Notes: a model not told the origin generated them from the letters alone. Counted from the first letter of the stretch, positions 1 through 6,436 are shown. The stretch is 8,941 nucleotides of DNA from Candidatus Pacearchaeota archaeon (GCA_026395775.1 JAPLYA010000130.1:1-8941); one strand, 5' to 3'. A program made the numbers and translations.

Positions 1-1
1 A

Positions 2-418
2 AATATAGATATATCTAGCAAGATTTCCAAATCTCTTGTTCCAAGAGATATTTCAGATGTTTCTGAAATTGTAGAAAAAAAGAGAAAAGAGGGAAAACTA
101 ATGGACAGCGAGGATTTTATAAGAAAATTGAGAGGGCAGCCTGTAAAGAAAAAACCAGAAGAAGTTAAAGTAAGAATTGAAACAGCTAAAAAAGAAATAG
201 GGAAATTTATAAAGAAAAAACCAGAAGAAGTTAAAGCTGGAATTGAGACAGCTAAAAAAGAAAGAGAGAAATTTGTAAAGAAAAACCCCGAGGAAGTTGT
301 TTCATTTGAGCAACAAGCCAAAGATGTTGAAAAACTATTGGAAGAAAAGAAGAAAAAAGAAGGACTGATTGATAGCGAGAATTTTATAAGCAAATTAAGA
401 AAGAAATTTATAAAGTAA
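2..418 (+). CDS. Lys/Glu-rich repeat protein, C-terminal part (5' end outside window)
   Basis: I do not recognise this gene. The frame is open from base 2 to the TAA at 416-418 (138 codons) with no stop upstream, so the protein probably starts left of the window. An ATG at 101 preceded by GAGGG at 89-93 could be a start. However, the 15 residues encoded just before it belong to a repeat that recurs at the C-terminus, so the coding region very likely continues upstream. The order is: flanking motif (DV..EKK..LMDSEDFIRKLR), three 22-residue repeats beginning KKKPEEV or KKNPEEV, then the flanking motif again (DV..LIDSENFISKLR), ending KKFIK. The sequence is highly charged, has no Cys or membrane segment, and looks like helical or coiled-coil cytoplasmic protein. 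No function is assigned. T-rich tracts follow the stop. Confidence 0.75.
   Translation, partial: NIDISSKISKSLVPRDISDVSEIVEKKRKEGKLMDSEDFIRKLRGQPVKKKPEEVKVRIETAKKEIGKFIKKKPEEVKAGIETAKKEREKFVKKNPEEVVSFEQQAKDVEKLLEEKKKKEGLIDSENFISKLRKKFIK
56..133 (+). repeat. Flanking repeat, copy A (partner at 323-400)
   Basis: It encodes a 26-residue unit starting DVSEIVEKK and ending DSEDFIRKLR. The partner at 323-400 starts DVEKLLEEK and ends DSENFISKLR. The two copies bracket the 22-residue tandem repeats. Copy A spans the ATG at 101, which is the main argument that this ATG is internal. Confidence 0.75.
146..343 (+). repeat. Three tandem 66-bp (22-residue) repeats in the coding sequence
   Basis: Units are 146-211, 212-277 and 278-343. 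Units 1 and 2 are nearly identical in protein (KKKPEEVK..IETAKKE..KF). Unit 3 keeps KKNPEEV and the length but diverges in its second half. Units 1 and 2 are also close at DNA level, which suggests a recent in-frame duplication. Confidence 0.85.
323..400 (+). repeat. Flanking repeat, copy B (partner at 56-133)
   Basis: This is the C-terminal counterpart of copy A, with the same 26-residue length. It shares the DSE(D/N)FI.KLR block and a preceding Lys/Glu-rich stretch. Only six codons and the stop separate it from the end of the gene. Confidence 0.75.
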
Positions 419-452
419 AAACCCCCCGATACAGCTCGATATTTGTGTTTAG

Positions 453-481
453 TTTTTTTGATTTATGCAAACAGTTTTTTT
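453..481 (+). terminator. Oligo-T terminator of the repeat protein gene
   Basis: Two T7 tracts (453-459 and 475-481) lie 35-65 nt after the stop at 418. Archaeal RNA polymerase commonly terminates on T-tracts without a strong hairpin, and I see no convincing stem here. The second tract is also part of a module shared with 6291-6310, so it may have another role. Confidence 0.45.
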
Positions 482-488
482 AAACCAA
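467..488 (+). repeat. Spacer module 1, copy A (partner 6291-6310)
   Basis: It reads GCAAACA, G, seven T, then AAACCAA. The partner in the spacer upstream of gatB reads GCAAACA, A, six T, then AACCAA in the same orientation. The two differ by one substitution and two single-base indels. Confidence 0.5.
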
Positions 489-499
489 TTCTCTAGCTG

Positions 500-519
500 A
501 TGAAAACAATTAAAAAGTA
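500..519 (-). repeat. Spacer module 2, copy A (inverted partner 6255-6274)
   Basis: On the minus strand this 20-mer is TACTTTTTAATTGTTTTCAT. The plus-strand partner at 6255-6274 is TACTTTTTAATTGAGTTCAT, identical at 18 of 20 positions. Both copies are intergenic. Confidence 0.5.
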
Positions 520-552
520 GGCTGAAAGAGTTTATTTTTACTAATCGAGGGG

Positions 553-588
553 TAAATACTAATCGCTGTTTTGTAGTTAAGTAGGGGG
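553..588 (-). repeat. Possible third, weaker copy of the upstream element
   Basis: The plus-strand sequence contains AATA, CTAA, GTTTTGT, AGTT, GTA and GGGG in the same order as the element at 4183-4217, with several small gaps. It is preceded by a 9-bp direct repeat, TACTAATCG at 539-547 and 557-565. No start codon lies at the expected distance on the minus strand, so it is not placed like the other two copies. Confidence 0.35.
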
Positions 589-594
589 TGTTCT
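581..594 (-). repeat. Spacer module 3, copy A (inverted partner 6311-6324)
   Basis: On the minus strand it reads AGAACACCCCCTAC. The plus-strand partner at 6311-6324 reads AGAACACCAACTAC, 12 of 14 identical. On its own this is short. Its weight comes from occurring with modules 1 and 2 in the same pair of spacers. Confidence 0.35.
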
Positions 595-635
595 CTGATT
601 TTTGGCTTCAATTACCCAAAATCAATCACATAAGC

Positions 636-686
636 AAAAAGTTTACAAAAATAGTTAGCAACTTACCAACAAAAATATAAGAAAAA
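636..686 (-). terminator. T-rich terminator of the 1146-residue surface protein gene
   Basis: Read on the minus strand, four T5 tracts (complement of A-runs at 682-686, 671-675, 647-651 and 636-640) begin directly after the TAG stop at 688-690. Repeated T-tracts after a stop are the usual archaeal termination signal. The gene converges with the plus-strand gene ending at 418. Confidence 0.5.
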
Positions 687-687
687 G

Positions 688-3600
688 CTATTTTCCTAAC
701 TCGTCTTCTATTTTCTTTATCTTATCCTTGAAATCGTCTTTTTTTGCTTCTTTAGCTGAAGATTGCCCTTGTTTGAGTAAATCTATAACTTGATATTTTC
801 TGTAAATGATATAAACTATTGCTATTAATACTAGTATCAAAATTATAATCAAAAGCCAGGTTACAATCCAAACCCAGTAGTCTGACCACTTTATGCTTAT
901 TGCTGTTGGCAATTTTGCCTTCTCCTCTAGACTAGACACGCAGGATTCTGCTTCTTTGATGTTTGATTCTGCATTTATGAATTCTTCCTTATCAATGCTT
1001 GTTCTGGTTTGATTCAAGATAAGTTCACAATCCGGAATCTTAGCTTTTACATTGTTATTTCCTTGAAGCTTGTCAAGTCTTGATTGAAGTTTTGCAACTT
1101 CCTGAAGGAAATAGTCTCTCATGCTCAGAACAATTATTTTTGCCTGCTGTTTTAGTGTGTCTTGAGAACTTTTAACTACATAATAAAAGTCTTTTTCCCC
1201 TATAAAATCATTTATTAAAAATTTTATTTTAAACTCAGCTTCTTCTCCCGCATTAATTGAAGCTTTTTCAGGAGTAATTGTATAGTAAATTGAGTCAAGA
1301 CTTTCTAATGCAAGGGTTACATCTGCTAATTTTTTTGTACCTGTATTTTTTATCCTTGCTATGAAGGTTTTTTCTATGTTTTTTGTCAAGGTTATTTCTG
1401 AATCTGCTGTTAAACTAAAGTTCGCTTTTTCTGATACAACAGAACCACCTCCTCCCCCACCAACATTGCCCCCTGGGCATGTGCCGCAGTCACCAGGGCA
1501 AGAAGAACATGTTTCACCGCCGTTACAAGTGCTGTCTCCGCAAATTTCTACTCCTGAAGTTAAACTGAAAATTTGATATGCTCCTATTTTTCCTCCCGGA
1601 TATGAACCTATTATTGTTATTTTTGCTGAACCAACATAACCTTTTGTATCTACCCCATTGGAAGGATTTGATTTTCCATTTAGAGCAACTGTTTTTATTT
1701 CTCCTGCATTTACTCCAATTGTTTCTGCATAGGTTCCTAATGGCTCTCCTGTTTCTTTTGTCAGGTTGTAAAGAATGTTCATGTCTTCAGATTTTGTTCC
1801 TTTGTTTTCCAATATAAAATTTATCAATAATGATTTTGTTGAGGGATTTATTATAGTTATATTTCTTATATCAAATAAAGTACCAACCACTCTCCAAAAC
1901 TGAAAAGCATAGTAGGAGACTCCTGATTTTGTTGCATTGACTGTTGTTTCCCATTGGCCTTCTAGCCAGGTTGTGTCTATTTTTCTTGTGTAATTAAAAA
2001 TTCCCACAGATAAATTGCTCATCAAAGCTGGATGGTCTGATAATTTGCTTGCTGTTGGATCTGTCATTGTGATTGTGATGCTATCTGGCTGAACATAATT
2101 TCCTGATTGTGTGAAATATGCTTTAGCGGTGTAATTTTCTCCTCTAGAAACATAGGGATATCCTTCCATTGTCAACAGATATCCGCCTCCAACAGCAGAA
2201 GTGACTTGAATACTAAAAACAGAAGAGTTCCAGATATTTGAATATGAGTCGGAATAATTAATGCTTAACGAATAGGTTGATTCTGTTATGGGAACAGAAA
2301 CATACCAGCTGATATTTTTTGTCTGATTTGCTGAAAAATTTCCAATATAGAAGTTTTGATTATAACCTGAGAGAAAGCTGAAACCATCTGGTGTAATTAA
2401 ATTAGCTGAGATATCTCTTAAACTGTCTGTTGAATTTAGTTCTCCTGAAATGCGTATTGTTGAATATGGCAAAGAAGTTGAAGGATATTGAGAATTTTGA
2501 GCTGTTGCAACTGGCTTTCTTATATTAAAACTTGCCCAAGGCATGCTTGAATTTAGATTTCCTTTTGTATCGTTTGCATAAACTTTATATTGATAATTTC
2601 CTATTGCTGTTGCAATCCAACTGACATTGTAAGTTAAAGCTGTTATATTTCTCATTGTTAAATTTATCTGCCCAGAAGAAGAATTTATTGATGCCCAAAC
2701 TGCTTTTATATATTGATCTGAAACATTTGCATAAAACTGAGTTGATTTTCCTGAAAAAACATCTGTGTCAACCCACTGGGCTGTTATATTTGGAGCTTCA
2801 TCATCTGTCAGGCTGTCTACTGTGAAAACAGCATTTGAAGAGTCATTTGATACAGAGAAGGAATCATTTATTATAATTGTTAGATAATAATTTCCATATA
2901 CTCCTGTTGTATCCCAGGAATAGGAGCAGTTATTCGCACTTGAAGTGTCTGAATCTGCATCTAAACACGCGTTTGTTAAGTTTAAGCCGGAGTTTATAAG
3001 ATAGGCAGTTGAACCAGAAGTTTCCCCATAATACAAATTTGCACTAAGCTTGTCTTTATCTGAATCTGTAACATTAAATCTTATTTTGTAATTGCCTTGG
3101 ACTTGGTTTATGCTCTCCCCTCCATTGGGATTTGTTATTGTTATGTTTGGAAGATGATTAACATAGAAAAAGCTTTGATTAATTGTTGAGCAATTTGTCA
3201 AATCACACACTGCAAATGAGAAATTTGTTGTTCTGTTTTCCGAACTTGTAATTGTGTAAGAGCAAGTTATCGGATTTGTCAAGGCAAAAGAAGTTGAGCA
3301 GTAGGTTTTATCTCCACAACCAGAACTTGTGGAAATATTTGTTGAATTGCAAACATAGGCTTTTGCATTGTTGTTTTCTAAGTCATTCCAATTTATTGTA
3401 AAAGTAACTTGCTGTCCTATTTGTTTTGGATTTGATAATGAAGAATCTGTTGATATGCTATTTATTAAGGGAGGAGCATTTGCTGTGTAATCTATTGTTA
3501 ATATTGGGCTGTTTGTTCCTGAAGATGAATCAAGATAGGTATAATTGCCTGAAGTTGCATCTGAAGCAATTAAAATTAAACCGAAATTTGAATAACTTGA

Positions 3601-4128
3601 GTTTACCCAGCCTCTTACAAGATTTGTGATTGTTAAATTATACCATCTTGAGGAATCATTTAAAATTTCTATTTGACTGGCAAGCTCTTCATAATCTGCT
3701 CCTGCTGTTGACCAGGGTTGCAAAGAAGCTGCATTATTCCAGCCTGTTTCAAGCTCGTTCCATGAGGTTGTTATTCTATATGCTTTTAATGTTATATTTT
3801 TTATAGGGATTGTTGACGAGTAAAGTTCCAGAACTGCACTTAGTATTGTGTAATCTGAAGGAATTGAAGATATATCAAATTGTAATAAACTTCTTAAATC
3901 CTCTCCAGAAGATGTTTTTCCTATTTTCAAAACAGTATCTTCTCCATAATTTGTATCCAAAGACTGCTTGATATATGTATCATTGCTGGATGCTTCATCT
4001 GGTTGAGACTGGAAAATTGTAAATCCAACTAAATTTGGCTTAAAAAATAGCAAGAAAGCAAAAATAATTGCCACTACAAAAATCAGTTGAAATGTGACTA
4101 AAATATGCCTCTTTTTCTCACCTAGCAT
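688..4128 (-). CDS. Large membrane-anchored surface glycoprotein with DNRLRE domain, Ig-like domains and a six-Cys knot
   Basis: This is an 1146-residue envelope protein. Residues 9-29 form an N-terminal membrane segment (signal anchor or signal peptide). Residues ~43-213 match the DNRLRE family, related to carbohydrate-binding modules: DTYI, RSLLQFDISSIP, W.E....WN, GLILIASD and P.LTIDY are visible. Several Ig-like beta domains follow: ~214-323 (Cys-containing), ~324-440 (NPNGGE, TDSDKD), ~446-535, ~540-645, ~646-750, and a CARDB-like one at ~750-858. Cys 863, 868, 874, 877, 881 and 884 form a CGDSTCNGGETC-type knot, then a Gly-rich linker (886-895). A NEW3-like domain (~903-1000) and a helical stretch with two Cys precede a membrane helix at 1086-1109 and a charged 37-residue tail. 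About 40 NxS/T sequons indicate heavy N-glycosylation outside the cell. The role in adhesion or the cell coat is inferred. The ATG at 4126-4128 is supported by a TATA box 26 nt upstream. Confidence 0.9.
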   Translation of the reverse strand: MLGEKKRHILVTFQLIFVVAIIFAFLLFFKPNLVGFTIFQSQPDEASSNDTYIKQSLDTNYGEDTVLKIGKTSSGEDLRSLLQFDISSIPSDYTILSAVLELYSSTIPIKNITLKAYRITTSWNELETGWNNAASLQPWSTAGADYEELASQIEILNDSSRWYNLTITNLVRGWVNSSYSNFGLILIASDATSGNYTYLDSSSGTNSPILTIDYTANAPPLINSISTDSSLSNPKQIGQQVTFTINWNDLENNNAKAYVCNSTNISTSSGCGDKTYCSTSFALTNPITCSYTITSSENRTTNFSFAVCDLTNCSTINQSFFYVNHLPNITITNPNGGESINQVQGNYKIRFNVTDSDKDKLSANLYYGETSGSTAYLINSGLNLTNACLDADSDTSSANNCSYSWDTTGVYGNYYLTIIINDSFSVSNDSSNAVFTVDSLTDDEAPNITAQWVDTDVFSGKSTQFYANVSDQYIKAVWASINSSSGQINLTMRNITALTYNVSWIATAIGNYQYKVYANDTKGNLNSSMPWASFNIRKPVATAQNSQYPSTSLPYSTIRISGELNSTDSLRDISANLITPDGFSFLSGYNQNFYIGNFSANQTKNISWYVSVPITESTYSLSINYSDSYSNIWNSSVFSIQVTSAVGGGYLLTMEGYPYVSRGENYTAKAYFTQSGNYVQPDSITITMTDPTASKLSDHPALMSNLSVGIFNYTRKIDTTWLEGQWETTVNATKSGVSYYAFQFWRVVGTLFDIRNITIINPSTKSLLINFILENKGTKSEDMNILYNLTKETGEPLGTYAETIGVNAGEIKTVALNGKSNPSNGVDTKGYVGSAKITIIGSYPGGKIGAYQIFSLTSGVEICGDSTCNGGETCSSCPGDCGTCPGGNVGGGGGGSVVSEKANFSLTADSEITLTKNIEKTFIARIKNTGTKKLADVTLALESLDSIYYTITPEKASINAGEEAEFKIKFLINDFIGEKDFYYVVKSSQDTLKQQAKIIVLSMRDYFLQEVAKLQSRLDKLQGNNNVKAKIPDCELILNQTRTSIDKEEFINAESNIKEAESCVSSLEEKAKLPTAISIKWSDYWVWIVTWLLIIILILVLIAIVYIIYRKYQVIDLLKQGQSSAKEAKKDDFKDKIKKIEDELGK

Positions 4129-4149
4129 AAGCTTATTATCTAAATCAAA

Positions 4150-4158
4150 TATATAAAA
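4150..4158 (-). promoter_or_regulatory. TATA box of the 1146-residue surface protein gene (leaderless)
   Basis: The minus strand reads TTTTATATA, centred 26 nt before the A of the ATG at 4128. Archaeal transcription starts about 25-27 nt from the TATA centre, so the mRNA should begin at or next to the start codon. No Shine-Dalgarno sequence precedes the ATG, which agrees. Confidence 0.65.
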
Positions 4159-4182
4159 CTTGCCATTTTGGTATTTTGCTGT

Positions 4183-4217
4183 TAATAACTAACCTCGTTT
4201 TGTTTAGTTGGTAATTG
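4183..4217 (-). promoter_or_regulatory. Conserved upstream element, copy X (upstream of the surface protein gene)
   Basis: In plus-strand reading it consists of TAATAACTAAC, a 3-nt spacer, GTTTTGTTTA, 5 nt, and TAATTG. The same blocks occur at 6232-6267 with a 4-nt first spacer, and about 29-30 of 36 positions match. The near edge is 55 nt from the start codon and about 25 nt behind the TATA box, where archaeal activators usually bind. AACTAAC and GTTTTGTT form an imperfect dyad, as expected for a dimeric regulator. Its function is inferred. Confidence 0.55.
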
Positions 4218-4257
4218 GGGATTAGCTGGATTTGAATTGCTCGGTTTATTGCTAAGT

Positions 4258-4809
4258 TTAAATATAAAGCAGGACCAATATGCCTAAAGTATGCAATATG
4301 AAAGAAGTTGTTGCAAGAATTTTTTGATTTATTTTTGTCAAGCCAGCAAGCATTATTACTCCAAGCTCATCTGGCAATGGGCTGGCAATAATTATTCCAG
4401 CAAAAATATAAAGCAGGTAATTTTTTATTTTCTTGCCGAGGTCTTTTTCAATAATCTTGTTTAGCTTTTTTGCTGCATGAGTATTTTCCAGCTTGTTGAA
4501 TTCATTCATAAATGAAAATCTTATTATGTTGAAGATGAACAAATCCCCAAGCATCGCCCCAAAACCTGCTATTATTGCTGACAATAGGATATTTGAAGGA
4601 TTTGCCACAATAAAAAAACCAACTGAAATAGGAGCAGTAAATCCAAATGGAATTAATAGACCTGCTATGAATATGCCTAGATATTTTAAATTGTCAAGTT
4701 GGGAGATAAAGCTTGAAATTAAGGGATTTGAAAATAACATATAAGATAAAATTATGAATATTGCAAGCAAAGTTAGCTTTGGATATTTGAATTTGAAAAG
4801 AGTTTTCAT
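4258..4809 (-). CDS. Small multi-pass membrane protein, VTT/DedA-like
   Basis: The 183-residue protein has about five hydrophobic segments (12-28, 43-68, 73-97, 131-157, 166-183). A glycine-rich stretch, AGFGAMLGDLFIF (81-93), recalls the G.G...GD core of VTT (DedA/SNARE-associated) proteins, which act as lipid scramblases or transporters in other organisms. A second block, ASPLPDELGVIMLAG (142-156), places acidic residues and prolines inside a hydrophobic region, as in the re-entrant loops of that family. The protein is shorter than typical DedA proteins, so the assignment is tentative. The start codon overlaps the gatB stop (ATGA, 4806-4809) and has no Shine-Dalgarno sequence, so translation is probably coupled to gatB. 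No clear T-tract terminator follows the TAA. Confidence 0.7.
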   Translation of the reverse strand: MKTLFKFKYPKLTLLAIFIILSYMLFSNPLISSFISQLDNLKYLGIFIAGLLIPFGFTAPISVGFFIVANPSNILLSAIIAGFGAMLGDLFIFNIIRFSFMNEFNKLENTHAAKKLNKIIEKDLGKKIKNYLLYIFAGIIIASPLPDELGVIMLAGLTKINQKILATTSFILHTLGILVLLYI

Positions 4810-6176
4810 TTTTTCAGCTTTTTTTTCAATAACTCGAGAGAAGTTTTGAAATCAGCTCTCCTGTTGCTGGATTTCATTATTTCTCCAATTAAGAAATTCA
4901 AAGCTTCTTTTTTTCCAGCAAGAAAATCTTCTGCTGCCTGAGGATTCTTTTCTATTACCTTGGCGACTCTATTATCTAACTCTGGTCTGTTTGATATGGT
5001 TTCTGCCTGCTTTAATCTGGAAGATGGAGGCAAGCTGTTCGGAACAAAATCATTTAACAATGATTTTGCTTTTAGTTCTGTAAGCTTATTTTTTTTAACT
5101 AACTCTAGCAATTCTATAAAATGTTCTGGTTTAATATCAACTTGTTCTAAACTAGCCTTGTTCCAGTTTAGAACTCTCAGCAATTCAATTGTAACCCAGG
5201 ACAAGGCTTCTGCTGGAGGAATTTTCTCAGCTACTTTTTCGAAGAACTCAACTAACTCGAAGTTTTTATATAAAATTTCTGCATTTTTCTTATCTATTTT
5301 GTATTTCTTGATTAATTTTTCTAGCTTTTGTTCTGGGGTTTCTGGGAGGCTTTTCTTTATTTGTTCTATTTGTTTTTTATCCAGCCGGATTATTGGCAAA
5401 TCTGGGTCTGGAATGAATCTGTAATCTGCTGCTTGTTCTTTGCTCCTCATTTTAATTGTTTCTAGCTTGATTGGGTCAAATCTCCTTGTCTCTCGCTCGA
5501 CTTTTCCTGGGGATTGTCTTTTTTCTTCATAGTCAATTGCTAGTTTTATATTTTCTATTGAGCTTAAGTTCTTTATTTCAACTCTCTGCTGAAAGTTTGT
5601 GGATTTATGGGAGATATTTACATCTGCTTTTATTCCTGCGTTCTTATCTAGGGCTTTTATGTATGAAAGAGTTAGGACAAGCTTATCTAGCCAGTCTGTA
5701 ACCTGTTGGCTTGAGGAGAAATCGGGGCTAGTAACTATTTCAACTAATGGGAGGCCTGAGCGATTGTAGTCTATGCAGCCTGTTTCGGGATTCCAGGAAG
5801 CAGGATCTTCTTCTAAGTGACACTCAAGAATTTTTATTCCTAGAAAATCCCCATCATAAGCTAGAGGTTTAGAATATGCTCCTGACATTGTGTCTTGATA
5901 ACCTTTTGGCAAATCAGGCCAGGAGTAGTGCTTTCTATTCCAGACTAAATTTTTAGTGTTGATTTTACAATTGAGCATTAATCCGACTTGGACTATTTTC
6001 TCGATAGCTTGGGAGTTTGGTAACATTGGTTTACAGCCGGGCTGGCTTGTGCAAGTTGGGCAAATGAAGGTGTTTGGTTTTTCTTTGCTATGCCTTGAAG
6101 CTTTGCATTTGCAGAAAAGCTTCTTGTGAGTTGCTAGATAACCATGTATTTCTAGACCTATTTTTATATCTGACAT
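4806..6176 (-). CDS. gatB: Aspartyl/glutamyl-tRNA amidotransferase subunit B
   Basis: GatB is the subunit of cytoplasmic GatCAB that phosphorylates the side chain of mischarged Asp-tRNA(Asn) or Glu-tRNA(Gln). The ammonia released by GatA then gives Asn-tRNA or Gln-tRNA. At 456 residues with no AspRS-like insertion it is GatB rather than archaeal GatE. Visible signatures are GLEIHGYL (7-14), the zinc site C22-x-C24 with C39-x2-C42, RKHYSWPDLPKGYQ (80-93), HLEEDP (119-124), DYNRSGLPLVEIV (135-147), ADVNIS (183-188), RVEIKNLSS (197-205) and MRSKEQAADYRFIPDPDLP (242-260). A helical YqeY-type tail (~310-456) that contacts tRNA follows. The first part resembles DPANN GatB as I remember it. gatA and gatC are not in the window, so the complex is encoded at split loci. 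The start has a TATA box 25 nt upstream and no Shine-Dalgarno sequence. The stop overlaps the next gene. Confidence 0.96.
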   Translation of the reverse strand: MSDIKIGLEIHGYLATHKKLFCKCKASRHSKEKPNTFICPTCTSQPGCKPMLPNSQAIEKIVQVGLMLNCKINTKNLVWNRKHYSWPDLPKGYQDTMSGAYSKPLAYDGDFLGIKILECHLEEDPASWNPETGCIDYNRSGLPLVEIVTSPDFSSSQQVTDWLDKLVLTLSYIKALDKNAGIKADVNISHKSTNFQQRVEIKNLSSIENIKLAIDYEEKRQSPGKVERETRRFDPIKLETIKMRSKEQAADYRFIPDPDLPIIRLDKKQIEQIKKSLPETPEQKLEKLIKKYKIDKKNAEILYKNFELVEFFEKVAEKIPPAEALSWVTIELLRVLNWNKASLEQVDIKPEHFIELLELVKKNKLTELKAKSLLNDFVPNSLPPSSRLKQAETISNRPELDNRVAKVIEKNPQAAEDFLAGKKEALNFLIGEIMKSSNRRADFKTSLELLKKKLKK

Positions 6177-6195
6177 TAATATCGATGTTTTTCTG

Positions 6196-6206
6196 TATTT
6201 ATATTT
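6196..6206 (-). promoter_or_regulatory. TATA box of the gatB operon (leaderless)
   Basis: The minus strand reads AAATATAAATA, centred about 25 nt before the ATG at 6176. This predicts a transcript starting at the gatB start codon and covering gatB plus the overlapping membrane protein gene. Confidence 0.65.
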
Positions 6207-6231
6207 GTTATGTTTTTCATGCTTTGAGAGA

Positions 6232-6267
6232 TAATAACTAACTGATGTTTTGTTTACTTTTTAATTG
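6232..6267 (-). promoter_or_regulatory. Conserved upstream element, copy Y (upstream of gatB)
   Basis: It shares TAATAACTAAC, GTTTTGTTTA and TAATTG, in that order and nearly the same spacing, with 4183-4217. Its near edge is 56 nt from the gatB start codon, against 55 nt for the other copy. Sequence outside the element does not align, so this is not a long segmental duplication. Confidence 0.55.
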
Positions 6268-6274
6268 AGTTCAT
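6255..6274 (+). repeat. Spacer module 2, copy B (inverted partner 500-519)
   Basis: TACTTTTTAATTGAGTTCAT, 18 of 20 identical to the minus strand of 500-519. It overlaps the right part of the upstream element at 6232-6267. Confidence 0.5.
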
Positions 6275-6290
6275 TGGAAGGGTAATTAAG

Positions 6291-6310
6291 GCAAACAATT
6301 TTTTAACCAA
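6291..6310 (+). repeat. Spacer module 1, copy B (partner 467-488)
   Basis: GCAAACA, then A, six T and AACCAA. It matches 467-488 apart from one substitution and two single-base indels, in the same orientation. It is followed directly by module 3. Confidence 0.5.
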
Positions 6311-6324
6311 AGAACACCAACTAC
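6311..6324 (+). repeat. Spacer module 3, copy B (inverted partner 581-594)
   Basis: AGAACACCAACTAC, matching the minus strand of 581-594 at 12 of 14 positions. It lies in the spacer between gatB and the microprotein gene. Confidence 0.35.
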
Positions 6325-6375
6325 GGGTTTACTGAAATAGTTTAATTCTTTATAAATTGAGAAGTAAAATATAAG

Positions 6376-6435
6376 CTCCGCTTTGTATACCCCTAATGGG
6401 TGTGATCAACTTGAATAATTGGTTTTCTTTTTATT
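6376..6435 (+). ncRNA. Candidate small plus-strand transcript (weak)
   Basis: A TATA-like TTTATAAA at 6349-6356 would start transcription near 6378. Downstream is a 7-bp hairpin (6386-6392 with 6398-6404, 5-nt loop) that needs two G-U pairs. These form only in a plus-strand RNA and become A/C mismatches on the minus strand. T-tracts at 6423-6432 could end the transcript. The region also forms the 3' flank of the minus-strand microprotein gene, so the structure may instead be part of its termination. No known RNA family is recognised. Confidence 0.2.
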
Positions 6436-6436
6436 C

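Noticed and set aside
498..598. C/D-box guide RNA: TGATGA at 498-503, CTGA at 522-525 and a later CTGA near 595
   Set aside because: The guide interval is about 18 nt, no C' box follows at the right distance, and the total would be about 100 nt. Archaeal C/D RNAs are about 50-70 nt with ~12-nt guides.
1361..1817. Plus-strand open frames at 1361-1576 and 1578-1817
   Set aside because: They are antisense to the Cys-knot and neighbouring beta domains of the surface protein. The proline run in the first is only the complement of the glycine-rich linker codons.
4200..4250. tRNA-like T-loop around GGATTTGAATTGC
   Set aside because: The invariant G53-C61 pair and GTTCRANTC loop are absent, and no acceptor stem or D-arm can be formed nearby.
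4129..4257. Terminator for the gatB operon
   Set aside because: No minus-strand T-tract or stable hairpin is visible between the stop at 4258 and the next TATA box. Read-through into the surface protein gene cannot be excluded.
4960..5701. Plus-strand open frames at 4960-5424 and 5471-5701
   Set aside because: They lie entirely antisense to well-conserved gatB and have low-complexity Ser/Phe/Leu composition typical of shadow frames.
6185..6241. Short plus-strand frame of 18 codons in the spacer upstream of gatB
   Set aside because: It overlaps the gatB TATA box and upstream element, has no Shine-Dalgarno site and encodes an unremarkable Phe/Tyr-rich peptide.
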